A stretch of 7,392 nucleotides of DNA. Source: Alphaproteobacteria bacterium (GTDB lineage Bacteria; Pseudomonadota; Alphaproteobacteria; Micavibrionales; Micavibrionaceae). The stretch covers positions 1 through 7,392 of the forward strand of contig JAGRJZ010000184.1 in assembly GCA_020442505.1 (NCBI GenBank), in the 5' to 3' direction. The translations under genes were made by a program, and so were the position numbers. This document shows positions 1-5,759 of the stretch, piece by piece. The notes beneath the pieces are model-generated. The model was given only the letters and a program-made list of their open reading frames with translations. It had not been told where the DNA came from and did no database searches. Position 1 is the first letter of the stretch. Each line of letters opens with the position of its first letter.

Positions 1-578
1 TGGTCGGCATCGACCACGGCTTTTCCTTTCCGCTGCGTTATTTCGAAACGCACCACATTTTACCGGAATGGCCTGTGTTCCTTGACGATTTCCAGCAGCA
101 TTGGCCCACCGACGAAGACAACGTATATGTCGATTTCGTCAGGGACGGTTCCGTCGGAAACGGCGCTGCGCGCATGGGAAAGACCCGTTGGCGGCGACTA
201 ACCGAGGAACGGGCGCGCGGGGCGAAGTCGGTCTTTCATTTCGACGTGCCGGGATCGGTGGCGAAATCCACGCATGCCGGAATCCCGTGGCTGCGTTTTA
301 TCCGGAATAATCCTGGCGCGCGCGTACATTTCTGGCCCTTCGACGGATGGGAAATTCCGGCGGGGCGTTCCGTGATCGCCGAAATTTATCCATCGCTCTA
401 TAGCTGGAACTTTCCCAAAGCCGACCGCACGCCGGATCAACACGATGCGTTCAGCACGGCGGCATGGCTTTCGCGTTCCGACCATGACGGCAGTCTTGCC
501 GCTTTCTTTGCGCCGGATTTACGAGCACATGAGCGGGCGGAAGCTCAGGTCGAGGGCTGGATTCTGGGCGTTCCGTAG
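1..578 (+). CDS. Conserved hypothetical protein, DUF429/RNase H-like (5' partial)
   Basis: The frame is open from the left edge (first whole codon at base 3) to the TAG at 576-578, so the true start lies upstream. The GTG at 75 is internal, because the residues before it (VGIDHGFSFPLRYFE) look like a conserved protein core. The visible 191 residues contain a GIDHGFSFP segment, a KSTHAGIPWL segment, an acidic strand AEIYPSLYSW, and near the C-terminus DQHDAFSTAAWL. A strand ending in E-x-Y-P followed later by an H-D-A helix is the pattern of DUF429-type predicted nucleases with an RNase H fold; the first catalytic aspartate would lie upstream and cannot be checked. No signal peptide or membrane segment is visible in this part. 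The family is, to my knowledge, functionally uncharacterised, so any nuclease activity is inference. It is followed by a long non-coding stretch and is probably not in the same operon as the next gene. Confidence 0.72.
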   Translation, partial: VGIDHGFSFPLRYFETHHILPEWPVFLDDFQQHWPTDEDNVYVDFVRDGSVGNGAARMGKTRWRRLTEERARGAKSVFHFDVPGSVAKSTHAGIPWLRFIRNNPGARVHFWPFDGWEIPAGRSVIAEIYPSLYSWNFPKADRTPDQHDAFSTAAWLSRSDHDGSLAAFFAPDLRAHERAEAQVEGWILGVP

Positions 579-582
579 CGGG

Positions 583-647
583 GTTGCCGGATTTATTCGC
601 CTTGTCCGGCGTGCGCCGATTCATATTATTTTGACCGTTCCGGCAAC
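583..647. repeat. 8-bp inverted repeat around an inner hairpin
   Basis: GTTGCCGG (583-590) and CCGGCAAC (640-647) are perfect complements separated by 49 nt. Inside lies a second small inverted repeat, CGGCG/CGCCG (607-611/614-618). The element begins 5 nt after the stop codon of the upstream gene and has no T-run after it, so it is not a standard intrinsic terminator. It could be a branched RNA structure or a protein site. Confidence 0.4.
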
Positions 648-693
648 GTGAAATTCCTGCGGGTACGTTGTCCATTTTCCCTCTACGGGGCAA

Positions 694-716
694 TCGAACA
701 AGCGGCTTTTGTTCGA
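694..716. repeat. Perfect 8-bp stem, 7-nt loop
   Basis: TCGAACAA (694-701) pairs perfectly with TTGTTCGA (709-716) around the loop GCGGCTT. There is no following T-run. It could be an operator-type dyad or an RNA hairpin in the leader of the DUF736 transcript. Confidence 0.45.
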
Positions 717-888
717 GGGAGAATCTTTCCCGGTACTGCCGCCTGAGGTCCGTAAAAACCACTCGCCTGCGGGCCATTTTTCTCCTTGCTTTTATGGTTT
801 GCTCTGGCGGGACCAGCCCTGCTTTTCCCCTTATTCGCGTAAAGCCAGCGCCGTGCCGTTCAACCCTTCAGAGCCAAAAAATTTCCCC

Positions 889-907
889 TGCGCGCGCGGG
901 GCGCGCA
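889..907. repeat. GC-only 7-bp hairpin
   Basis: TGCGCGC (889-895) and GCGCGCA (901-907) pair around a GCGGG loop. Alternating CG sequence makes chance pairing easier here, so this is the weakest of the four hairpins in the leader. Confidence 0.35.
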
Positions 908-1019
908 TTCCTCGCGGGACAAATTTTCCGTCTCTTCCGGGTGCTTCCCTGGCGTTTCGCCCCTTCGCTTCGCTCCGGGTGAACGGGCCCGGCCTTGCGG
1001 TCTTTTCGCCGGGGTTATC

Positions 1020-1036
1020 GCAGGGATGGTCCCTGC
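1020..1036 (+). promoter_or_regulatory. Perfect hairpin just upstream of the DUF736 ribosome binding site
   Basis: GCAGGGA (1020-1026) and TCCCTGC (1030-1036) pair perfectly around a 3-nt loop TGG. The Shine-Dalgarno GAAGGAG is at 1051-1057, 7 nt before the ATG at 1065. Its position fits a 5' UTR element influencing translation or mRNA stability of the DUF736 gene. An operator dyad is equally compatible. Confidence 0.4.
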
Positions 1037-1064
1037 CGAGAAACTACTTTGAAGGAGAAACACA

Positions 1065-1403
1065 ATGGCACTCACACTTGGCACATTTACGAAGCAAGAA
1101 GACGGCAGCTTTACCGGAACGCTCAAAACCCTCAACGTCACGGCCGCTCTTACCATCGTCCCCGTGACGAAGCTGTCGGAAAACGCCCCGGACTTTCGGG
1201 TTTACGCCGGAAACGGCCAGCGTTACGAGGTCGGCGCCGCCTGGAGCCAGGTCGCAAAAACCAGCGGCGAAACCTACCTGAATCTCAAGCTCGCCGCCCC
1301 TGAATTCGGCCCCAACTGGGTGCGCGCCCGCATCATCAAGCTGGAAAGCCCTCAGGAAGACGGCACAACCCACCTGGCCCTGTGGGAACCGCGGGAAAAG
1401 TAA
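1065..1403 (+). CDS. DUF736 family protein
   Basis: This is a 112-residue protein matching the DUF736 family, small proteins typical of alphaproteobacterial plasmids and ICEs. Recognisable features are the N-terminal LGTFTKQEDGSFTGTLKTL, a central GxxRYEVGAAW segment (about residues 51-60) and a C-terminal half with LNLKLAAPEF (about 74-83) and LALWEP near the end. The family's molecular function is not established. The start is secure: GAAGGAG (1051-1057) lies 7 nt upstream of the ATG, and family members normally begin at this motif. The length looks complete. No signal peptide or membrane segment is visible, so it is probably cytoplasmic. A strong intrinsic terminator begins 19 nt after the stop and a hairpin-rich leader precedes it, so it looks monocistronic. 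Its association with conjugation genes supports the mobile-element reading of the window. Confidence 0.93.
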   Translation: MALTLGTFTKQEDGSFTGTLKTLNVTAALTIVPVTKLSENAPDFRVYAGNGQRYEVGAAWSQVAKTSGETYLNLKLAAPEFGPNWVRARIIKLESPQEDGTTHLALWEPREK

Positions 1404-1422
1404 AACCCGCACGCCCCAAAAC

Positions 1423-1457
1423 CCCTCGCCGGAGACGATCCGGCGGGGGCTTTTTTT
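1423..1457 (+). terminator. Rho-independent terminator after the DUF736 gene
   Basis: An 11-bp stem pairs 1423-1433 with 1439-1449, including one G-U pair, around a 5-nt loop GACGA. After one intervening C comes a run of seven T (1451-1457). This is a textbook strong intrinsic terminator on the plus strand, 19 nt past the DUF736 stop codon. Confidence 0.93.
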
Positions 1458-1701
1458 GTGCTCACACCACAGTTCTGAGGGGGCGCTTTTCCTCTCGATT
1501 TGTCCATTGTGCCATCCGCAAAAGCCGGACATCAAGGCGCCCCGGTCCCCCCAATTTTTATTCTTCAAGGAGAAGAAAAATCGGCACCCCCGCGGCCCGC
1601 TGACGCGGCGCTCGCGCGGCCTTGACCTCCGGCTTTTCCGGACGGCCCGGTCCCCTTGTTCTCGATGAAGAGAACGGTTCAAACAACAAGGAGATCAAAC
1701 C
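1458..1701 (+). other. Non-coding leader of the 70-aa gene
   Basis: These 244 nt lie between the DUF736 terminator and the next ATG. No ORF here has a credible start. The second half is GC-rich, with short stems at 1628-1632/1638-1642 (TCCGG/CCGGA) and 1658-1663/1670-1675 (GTTCTC/GAGAAC). A promoter for the 70-aa gene must be here or upstream reading must pass the terminator, but I cannot identify a convincing -35/-10 pair. Confidence 0.4.
1654..1694 (+). promoter_or_regulatory. Possible RBS-sequestering alternative hairpins
   Basis: The Shine-Dalgarno AAGGAGA (1688-1694) stands 7 nt before the ATG at 1702. CCTTGTT (1654-1660) can pair with AACAAGG (1685-1691), covering part of that site. 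A competing hairpin GTTCTC/GAGAAC (1658-1663/1670-1675, 6-nt loop) shares bases 1658-1660, so the two structures exclude each other. That is the layout of a translational switch, but both stems are short and no ligand or protein is known. The regulatory role is inference. Confidence 0.3.
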
Positions 1702-1914
1702 ATGACTCATTCCCATTCCATACAGACCATTTCCGGCGAGCCACGCATTGCATTCGGCGGCAGGTTTTACGCCGAAGACGAGCTTTGCGAAGAACTCTGG
1801 CTTATCAATACCGAGCTTCGCGCGGGCCTGCCAAAAGGCGAACAAATCGAAGCCAAAAGACAAATTTCACTCTACGAAGAGCTTCTTTCCTTTTTACGGA
1901 GCACGGGGGTTTAG
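1702..1914 (+). CDS. Small hypothetical protein (70 aa)
   Basis: I do not recognise this protein. It is supported by a strong Shine-Dalgarno (AAGGAGA, 7 nt before the ATG), a coding-like composition and an intrinsic terminator exactly at its end. The N-terminus (MTHSHSIQTISGEPRIAFGG) is polar. Residues from about 24 to 67 are acidic and probably alpha-helical, with E/D-L repeats such as EDELCEELWLINTEL and a final YEELLSFL. There is no signal peptide or membrane segment. Because it sits between two terminators it is probably transcribed alone. Size, charge and location on a mobile element are compatible with a partner-binding or regulatory protein, but no function should be assigned. Confidence 0.75.
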   Translation: MTHSHSIQTISGEPRIAFGGRFYAEDELCEELWLINTELRAGLPKGEQIEAKRQISLYEELLSFLRSTGV

Positions 1915-1926
1915 ACCCCCGTTTTT
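1903..1926 (+). terminator. Intrinsic terminator overlapping the stop codon of the 70-aa gene
   Basis: ACGGGGGT (1903-1910) pairs with ACCCCCGT (1915-1922) around a TTAG loop that contains the TAG stop (1912-1914). Five T follow (1922-1926) and further T-rich sequence continues to 1938. The last codons of the gene form the left arm of the stem, so translating ribosomes would melt it. Termination here could therefore depend on ribosome position. Confidence 0.85.
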
Positions 1927-1945
1927 CCTTTCTTTTTCATGCCGC

Positions 1946-1977
1946 CGATCCCCTTTCCGGCAGGGGGATCGTTTTTT
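1946..1977 (+). terminator. Second, tandem intrinsic terminator
   Basis: CGATCCCC (1946-1953) pairs with GGGGATCG (1964-1971) around a 10-nt loop, followed by six T (1972-1977). It lies 19 nt after the first terminator and 87 nt before the ATG of the winged-helix gene. It may be a back-up terminator insulating the transfer operon from upstream transcription. If a promoter lies between the two, it would instead act as a leader attenuator. Confidence 0.82.
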
Positions 1978-2064
1978 CGATTCGCGATTCCGATCCTCCC
2001 GCAGCGCGCTTTTGCCCCTCACACTGCGCTCATACACGTCAACATCTACCGAAAGGATACGACA

Positions 2065-2301
2065 ATGGAAAAGGAATTCTCCCGCGCCGCGAAAGCTCGC
2101 AAAGAGTGCCCGTTTCTCTCCACCAAAGAGGCCGCTTATTACCTCGGCCTGTCTACCCGCACGCTCGAAAAAATGCGCCTGACCGGGCACGGTCCGCGCT
2201 TTCGCAAGCATGGCCGTTATGTGCGCTATCACATCGACGACATCGAAGCCTGGTCGGAAGGCCGCCAGCGTCTGTCCACCTCCGACACGGGGGAAGAATG
2301 A
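2065..2301 (+). CDS. AlpA/excisionase-like winged helix-turn-helix DNA-binding protein
   Basis: This is a 78-residue protein. Residues 17-39 (FLSTKEAAYYLGLSTRTLEKM and following) form the helix-turn-helix, and 43-63 (GPRFRKHGRYVRYHIDDIEAW) the beta-hairpin wing ending in the D-I-E-A-W signature of the HTH_17/AlpA/excisionase type. The frame is open further upstream to 1939, but the start at 2065 is preferred: GAAAGGA (2051-2057) lies 7 nt before it, and the upstream part would be translated terminator sequence. Relatives commonly act as small transcriptional regulators or recombination directionality factors. Here its TGA overlaps the ATG of traF by 4 nt, so it is the first gene of a tightly coupled transfer operon. 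That favours a local regulator of transfer genes over an excisionase, although no integrase is visible to test this. Confidence 0.88.
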   Translation: MEKEFSRAAKARKECPFLSTKEAAYYLGLSTRTLEKMRLTGHGPRFRKHGRYVRYHIDDIEAWSEGRQRLSTSDTGEE

Positions 2302-2807
2302 TGCGCAAGACCTCATTTTTTCGCCTTGCCGTGCTGGCCGGAACGGGCATTGCCTTGTGCGTGCTTCCAACCCTCCTGCGGCCCGTCCCGGCGCTGGTCT
2401 GGAACGCCTCCGCCAGCGTGCCGGTGGGGCTTTACCGGCTTGCTTCCGGCACGCCGCAACGCGGGGATTTCGCGCTCGTCCGTCCGCCGGAAAGCGCCGC
2501 GCTGCTGGCTGCCGAGCGCGGCTATTTGCCCGCAGGCGTGCCGCTCGTCAAGCGCGTCGCAGCCACAGCAGGCGACCATGTTTGCGCCCGGAAAATGAGC
2601 GTTTCCATCAACGGCGAGCCGGTTGCGCGCCAGCGTAAAAGCGACCGCGCCGGGCGCGCTCTTTCGCCCTGGAACGAATGCCGGATGCTTGGCCGCGGCG
2701 AGGTTTTCCTGCTCGCCGACGCGCCGGATTCTTTCGACAGCCGTTATTTCGGGCCGCTGAATTCCACAGCCCTGATCGGGAGGCTCGTGCCGTTATGGAC
2801 AAAGTAA
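2298..2807 (+). CDS. traF: S26 family signal peptidase, conjugative TraF type
   Basis: This is a 169-residue membrane serine protease. Conjugative TraF proteases process the pilin precursor (in RP4 they drive its cyclisation). An N-terminal membrane anchor covers about residues 8-27. The catalytic serine is S40 in SVPVGLYRL, followed by the RGDFALVRPP strand (55-64). The general-base lysine is K85 in LVKRVAATAGD, and DSFDSRYFGP (144-153) is the last conserved box. All key residues are present and the length is normal. The ATG at 2298 overlaps the upstream stop as ATGA; an adjacent ATG at 2301 is an equally possible start. The frame is open far upstream (to 1656), but that extension is spurious because it runs through two terminators and the upstream gene. 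The 3' end overlaps the lytic transglycosylase gene by 13 nt, which indicates coupled translation. Confidence 0.92.
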   Translation: MMRKTSFFRLAVLAGTGIALCVLPTLLRPVPALVWNASASVPVGLYRLASGTPQRGDFALVRPPESAALLAAERGYLPAGVPLVKRVAATAGDHVCARKMSVSINGEPVARQRKSDRAGRALSPWNECRMLGRGEVFLLADAPDSFDSRYFGPLNSTALIGRLVPLWTK

Positions 2808-3334
2808 ATTTCCTGATTTTGGCCGTCATTTTTGCCCTTGGCTATCCCGCTTGCGCCCATGCGCAGAAAGGACAGGACGCCGCCATCGCCGAGGCTTCGC
2901 AGCGTTTCGCCATCCCCGAAAACTGGATCCGCGCGGTCATTAAAATCGAAAGCGGCGGAGACGCGGATGCCGTCTCGCCCAAAGGCGCGACGGGCCTGAT
3001 GCAGCTCATGCCGGGCACATGGGCTGAGATGCAAAAAGCGTACGATCTTTCGGGCGATCCCTTCGATCCGCATGCCAATATTCTGGCCGGAACAGCGTAT
3101 CTCAAAGCCATGTATGAGCGCTTTGGCTATCCCGGTTTGTTCGCCGCCTACAATGCCGGACCGGGACGGTATGAAGCGTTCCTGAACGCGGAAAAAACCC
3201 TGCCGAAAGAGACGCGCGATTACCTCGAAAAAATCGAAGAATCCCTTGAAGGCAGAGCGGAATTTTCTCTGTCCTACGCATCCGGCACGGACCTGTTTTT
3301 CCATCTTTCCGTGCAAGAGGAGGCCAGCCCATGA
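2795..3334 (+). CDS. VirB1-like lytic transglycosylase (SLT/GH23)
   Basis: This is a 179-residue exported peptidoglycan-cleaving enzyme that would open the wall for the conjugation channel. A signal peptide covers residues 1-23, with a hydrophobic core FLILAVIFALGY and cleavage after AHA. The catalytic glutamate is E52 in IKIESGG. The conserved GATGLMQLMPGTW (64-76) and AYNAGPG (118-124) motifs of the goose-lysozyme-like SLT fold follow. The C-terminal 30 residues have no recognisable motif. The ATG at 2795 is chosen because a signal peptide follows immediately and GGGAGG (2778-2783) precedes it; a longer frame from 2678 would lack the signal peptide at its N-terminus. The gene overlaps traF by 13 nt, and its TGA overlaps the next ATG as ATGA. 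Confidence 0.93.
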   Translation: MDKVNFLILAVIFALGYPACAHAQKGQDAAIAEASQRFAIPENWIRAVIKIESGGDADAVSPKGATGLMQLMPGTWAEMQKAYDLSGDPFDPHANILAGTAYLKAMYERFGYPGLFAAYNAGPGRYEAFLNAEKTLPKETRDYLEKIEESLEGRAEFSLSYASGTDLFFHLSVQEEASP

Positions 3335-3561
3335 ACAAGCCACCCGCATTCCCCCCGGTTCTCATATCGCACATCATCGCAGGTGGTCGCAGAGCATCCC
3401 GGAATCTCCGCGTAAGGCAAGATAAAAGCTTGATCTCCGATCGCAGCTATCCCTTTGTCTGCACATCTTTTTTTGGGCCCCACCCGGATGAGTGGAGGCA
3501 AAGTATAGGCAACTCACTGTTTTCCAATAACTTTTCAGGAGGGCGTTATGGACGACGATAA
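3331..3561 (+). CDS. Doubtful small ORF (76 aa) overlapping slt and relaxase genes
   Basis: Its ATG overlaps the stop of the transglycosylase gene (ATGA), the same arrangement as the preceding gene pairs, and GAGGAGG-like sequence lies just upstream at 3316-3323. Against it, the reading frame runs through the relaxase ribosome binding site and 14 nt into the relaxase gene. The composition after about residue 20 also looks non-coding, and I recognise no family. It may be a short real gene, the remnant of a gene truncated by divergence, or chance. No transmembrane segment or motif is visible. Confidence 0.28.
   Translation: MNKPPAFPPVLISHIIAGGRRASRNLRVRQDKSLISDRSYPFVCTSFFGPHPDEWRQSIGNSLFSNNFSGGRYGRR
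3335..3547. other. Gap upstream of the relaxase gene, candidate oriT/promoter region
   Basis: About 210 bp separate the transglycosylase stop from the relaxase start, the only large gap inside the otherwise overlapping operon. The right half is more A+T-rich. AGGCAA occurs three times (3415-3420, 3496-3501, 3507-3512), the last two exactly 11 bp apart, about one helical turn. A T-run (3469-3475) stands before GGGCCCC. Relaxases commonly act on an oriT near their own gene, so this is a reasonable place for it, but I recognise no known nic consensus. The relaxase ribosome binding site is AGGAGGG at 3537-3543. Confidence 0.3.
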
Positions 3562-5515
3562 TTTCAGACCAAAGCTCGGCAGAACAAGTGGCCGCGATTC
3601 CGGCAAGCGTTACGCGTCCCAGCTTCGCGCCGCTGTCAACCGTGCCGGTGGGAAGATTTCCCGCAAAGGCGGGTTCAGTGGAAAACGCATCGGGCGCGGC
3701 GGTGCCACCGTAGCCCAAATTTTGCAACGAGACCGGTTCGCCGCCTACCGTCAGCGGCGCGTTGTCGTGAAAGCGCGGATCGTCAAACTCGCCGGGAAAG
3801 GAATGGACGGGGCGGCGGCCCACCTGCGCTACGTCCAGCGGGACGGCGTGACCCGTGATGGAGAACGCGGGAGTCTTTATAACGCAGAGCACGACCGCGC
3901 CGACGGTAAGAGCTTCCTCGAAAACGCGAAGAAAGACCGCCACCAGTTCCGCTTCATCGTCGCCGCCGAGGACGCCCAGGAATATGACGACCTCAAGCCG
4001 CTAACCCGGCGGTTGATGGAGCAGATGGAAAAAGACCTCGATACGCGCCTTGACTGGGTGGCGGTCGATCACTTCAACACTGGCCATCCGCACACTCATA
4101 TTATCGTGCGCGGCAAGGACGATGAAGGGAAGGATCTTATCATCGCCCGCAATTACATCAGCCACGCCATCCGCGAGCGCGCCGCCGAACTGGTCAGTCT
4201 CGATCTCGGCCCGCGAACCGATCTGGAAATCGAGACGCGCCTGACCGCCGAAATGAATGCGGACCGGCTGACTGGTCTCGACCGGCAGTTGCTGTCTATG
4301 GAGGACGAAAAAGGTCGGCTCGCCCTGACATCAAAATCCTCATCCCGTCAGACCCTTCTCACCGGCCGCCTGCGCTATCTGGAACGGCTCGGTCTGGCCG
4401 GGCAGCTTCGCGGCGGCGGATGGGCTCTGGCGCCGGGGCTGGAGGACACGCTCCGCCGCATGGGCGAGCGCGGCGACATCATCAAAACCATGCACCGCGC
4501 CCTGAGCGAAAAAGACCTCGTCCGCAGCCCCGGCGATTACGTTATCACAGGCCCGGAAAACGCGGGCGCCGGTCCCGTGACCGGACGTGTCATAGAACGC
4601 GGTCTGGCCGACGAACTGAACGACCGTCATTACCTGATCGTCGATGCTGTGGACGGGCGCGCGCATTACATCGCCATCGGTTCCGGCGAGGCAACCGAGC
4701 CGACCCCGCCGGGCAGCATCGTGCGCGTGACGCCCCGCGTCCTCAAGGCCAGAGCATCCGACCGCACCGTGGCCGCTATCGCCGCCGCGCATGGCGGGCG
4801 CTACAGCATCGACCTGCACTTGAAACACGACCCCACCGCCACGCAAACCTATGCCGAAACCCACATCCGCAGGCTGGAAGCCATGCGCCGGGCGGGCGCT
4901 CCCCTCACGCGCGAACCGGACGGCACATGGATCGTCCCGGAGAACTACCTAGAAAACGCCGCCATTTACGAGCGCGAACAGGCCCGCGCAAGGCCGGTAA
5001 CGGTCACGAAACTTTCATCGCTGATGCTGGACCGGCAGGTGGGAACAGACGGGGCGACATGGCTCGACCACGAGCTTGTATCGGGAGAGCTTCAGGCCGT
5101 GCGCGATTCCGGCTTCGGCCGCGACCTGAACGAAGCGCTAACCCGCCGCCGTCAATGGCTCATGGAAGAAGGACTGGCGCAGCTCGATAACGAAGGCCGC
5201 TTCATCCCCCGCGCAAACATGCTCGCCACCTTGCAAAAACGAGAATTTGCCCGCATCGCGGAAGGGCTGTCCAAAGACCTCGGCCTGCGCTACACGCCAG
5301 CCCTTCCGGGCGACGCGCTAACCGGCACCTTGACCCGTACCGTAGACATCGCGGGTGGCAAAGCCGCCCTCATCGAGCGCAGCCGCGACTTCACCCTCGT
5401 CCCCTGGCGTCCGGTCCTTGACCGCCACCTCGGCAAATCCGTCTCCGGCCTCATGCGCACGGATGGCAGCATCTCCTGGACGATTGGTCGGCAGAGAGGG
5501 GTGGGGATTGAATGA
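3548..5515 (+). CDS. rlxS: Relaxase/mobilisation nuclease with DUF3363 (RlxS-type)
   Basis: This 655-residue protein nicks oriT, attaches covalently to the 5' end and pilots the strand into the recipient. The N-terminus is basic (many R/K, residues 1-80). The catalytic tyrosine is probably Y95 in HLRYVQRDGV. The metal-binding histidine triad motif is DHFNTGHPHTHIIVRG (174-189), with H180, H182 and H184 and a further H175. From about residue 230 to the end lies the DUF3363 domain, finishing with the usual SWTIGRQRG signature at the C-terminus, so the protein is complete. AGGAGGG lies 4 nt before the ATG. The symbol follows the Tn4371-like ICE name and is by resemblance. In related elements traG usually follows closely; here a 1.4-kb segment with an antiparallel gene separates them. 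Confidence 0.94.
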   Translation: MDDDNFRPKLGRTSGRDSGKRYASQLRAAVNRAGGKISRKGGFSGKRIGRGGATVAQILQRDRFAAYRQRRVVVKARIVKLAGKGMDGAAAHLRYVQRDGVTRDGERGSLYNAEHDRADGKSFLENAKKDRHQFRFIVAAEDAQEYDDLKPLTRRLMEQMEKDLDTRLDWVAVDHFNTGHPHTHIIVRGKDDEGKDLIIARNYISHAIRERAAELVSLDLGPRTDLEIETRLTAEMNADRLTGLDRQLLSMEDEKGRLALTSKSSSRQTLLTGRLRYLERLGLAGQLRGGGWALAPGLEDTLRRMGERGDIIKTMHRALSEKDLVRSPGDYVITGPENAGAGPVTGRVIERGLADELNDRHYLIVDAVDGRAHYIAIGSGEATEPTPPGSIVRVTPRVLKARASDRTVAAIAAAHGGRYSIDLHLKHDPTATQTYAETHIRRLEAMRRAGAPLTREPDGTWIVPENYLENAAIYEREQARARPVTVTKLSSLMLDRQVGTDGATWLDHELVSGELQAVRDSGFGRDLNEALTRRRQWLMEEGLAQLDNEGRFIPRANMLATLQKREFARIAEGLSKDLGLRYTPALPGDALTGTLTRTVDIAGGKAALIERSRDFTLVPWRPVLDRHLGKSVSGLMRTDGSISWTIGRQRGVGIE

Positions 5516-5740
5516 CGATGCCTATGGCTGGCTCTTCGTCACGGCAAATGGATATTGGAATCGCCTCCCGGAACCCGGTCGAGCTTTGAAAACTGCAGGT
5601 TTTCATTTAGCGAGATATGGTCCGAAGTTACGCCTTTGTGTAGTTTTTTTAATCCACTTGATACGTCGAAAAACCAATTATTTGAATAGTCATTGCACGC
5701 CGAACCGATAACGCTTCCAGCACCTCACGAACCTACCGGT
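5516..5740. other. Non-coding junction between relaxase and kinase genes
   Basis: No credible gene lies in these 225 bp. Composition changes from backbone-like GC-rich before about 5590 to A+T-rich afterwards (for example 5640-5695), marking the left edge of the foreign segment. A 6-bp hairpin GAAAAC/GTTTTC occurs at 5588-5593/5599-5604. No terminal inverted repeat of a known IS and no target duplication matching the right side were found by eye. Confidence 0.4.
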
Positions 5741-5759
5741 CTACAGCCGGTGGTGGTTC
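5729..5759 (-). repeat. Imperfect hairpin across the kinase stop codon
   Basis: GAACC (5729-5733) pairs with GGTTC (5755-5759), and ACCGG (5735-5739) with CCGGT (5747-5751), around a 7-nt loop that contains the TAG stop of the kinase gene. There is no T-run on the minus strand after it, so it is not a standard intrinsic terminator. It may stabilise the 3' end of the mRNA. Confidence 0.35.

Larger units (their letters stand above)
579..1064 (+). other. 486-nt non-coding, stem-loop-rich leader upstream of the DUF736 gene
   Basis: I see no convincing gene in this stretch. The open frames crossing it lack ribosome binding sites, and their translations are rich in R, P and S, as expected for noncoding GC-rich DNA. 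It holds at least four inverted repeats: 583-590/640-647, 694-701/709-716, 889-895/901-907 and 1020-1026/1030-1036. A weaker CCGGG/CCCGG pair lies at 975-979/988-992. The last strong hairpin ends 14 nt before the Shine-Dalgarno of the DUF736 gene. The promoter of that gene must lie here, but I cannot place it reliably. A structured 5' UTR, an antisense or small RNA, or a protein-binding control region are all possible. Confidence 0.5.

Noticed and set aside
709..1167. 152-aa open frame overlapping the start of the DUF736 gene
   Set aside because: No ribosome binding site, low-complexity P/S/R/F composition, and it overlaps a well-supported gene in another frame.
1044..1682. 212-aa minus-strand open frame
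   Set aside because: It is antisense to the DUF736 gene and its terminator; the composition is that of a shadow frame in GC-rich DNA.
1656..2297. Long upstream extension of the traF reading frame (giving 383 aa)
   Set aside because: It passes through two strong terminators, the 70-aa gene and the HTH gene in other frames, and its translation is R/S/P-rich. TraF homology starts only at 2298.
4340..5190. Open frames on both strands inside the relaxase gene (174 and 256 aa)
   Set aside because: They are shadows of the relaxase, with arginine- or glycine-rich translations and no ribosome binding sites.
5355..5711. 118-aa plus-strand frame across the relaxase 3' end and junction
   Set aside because: The first half is an out-of-frame shadow of the relaxase, the rest is non-coding junction sequence; no start signal.
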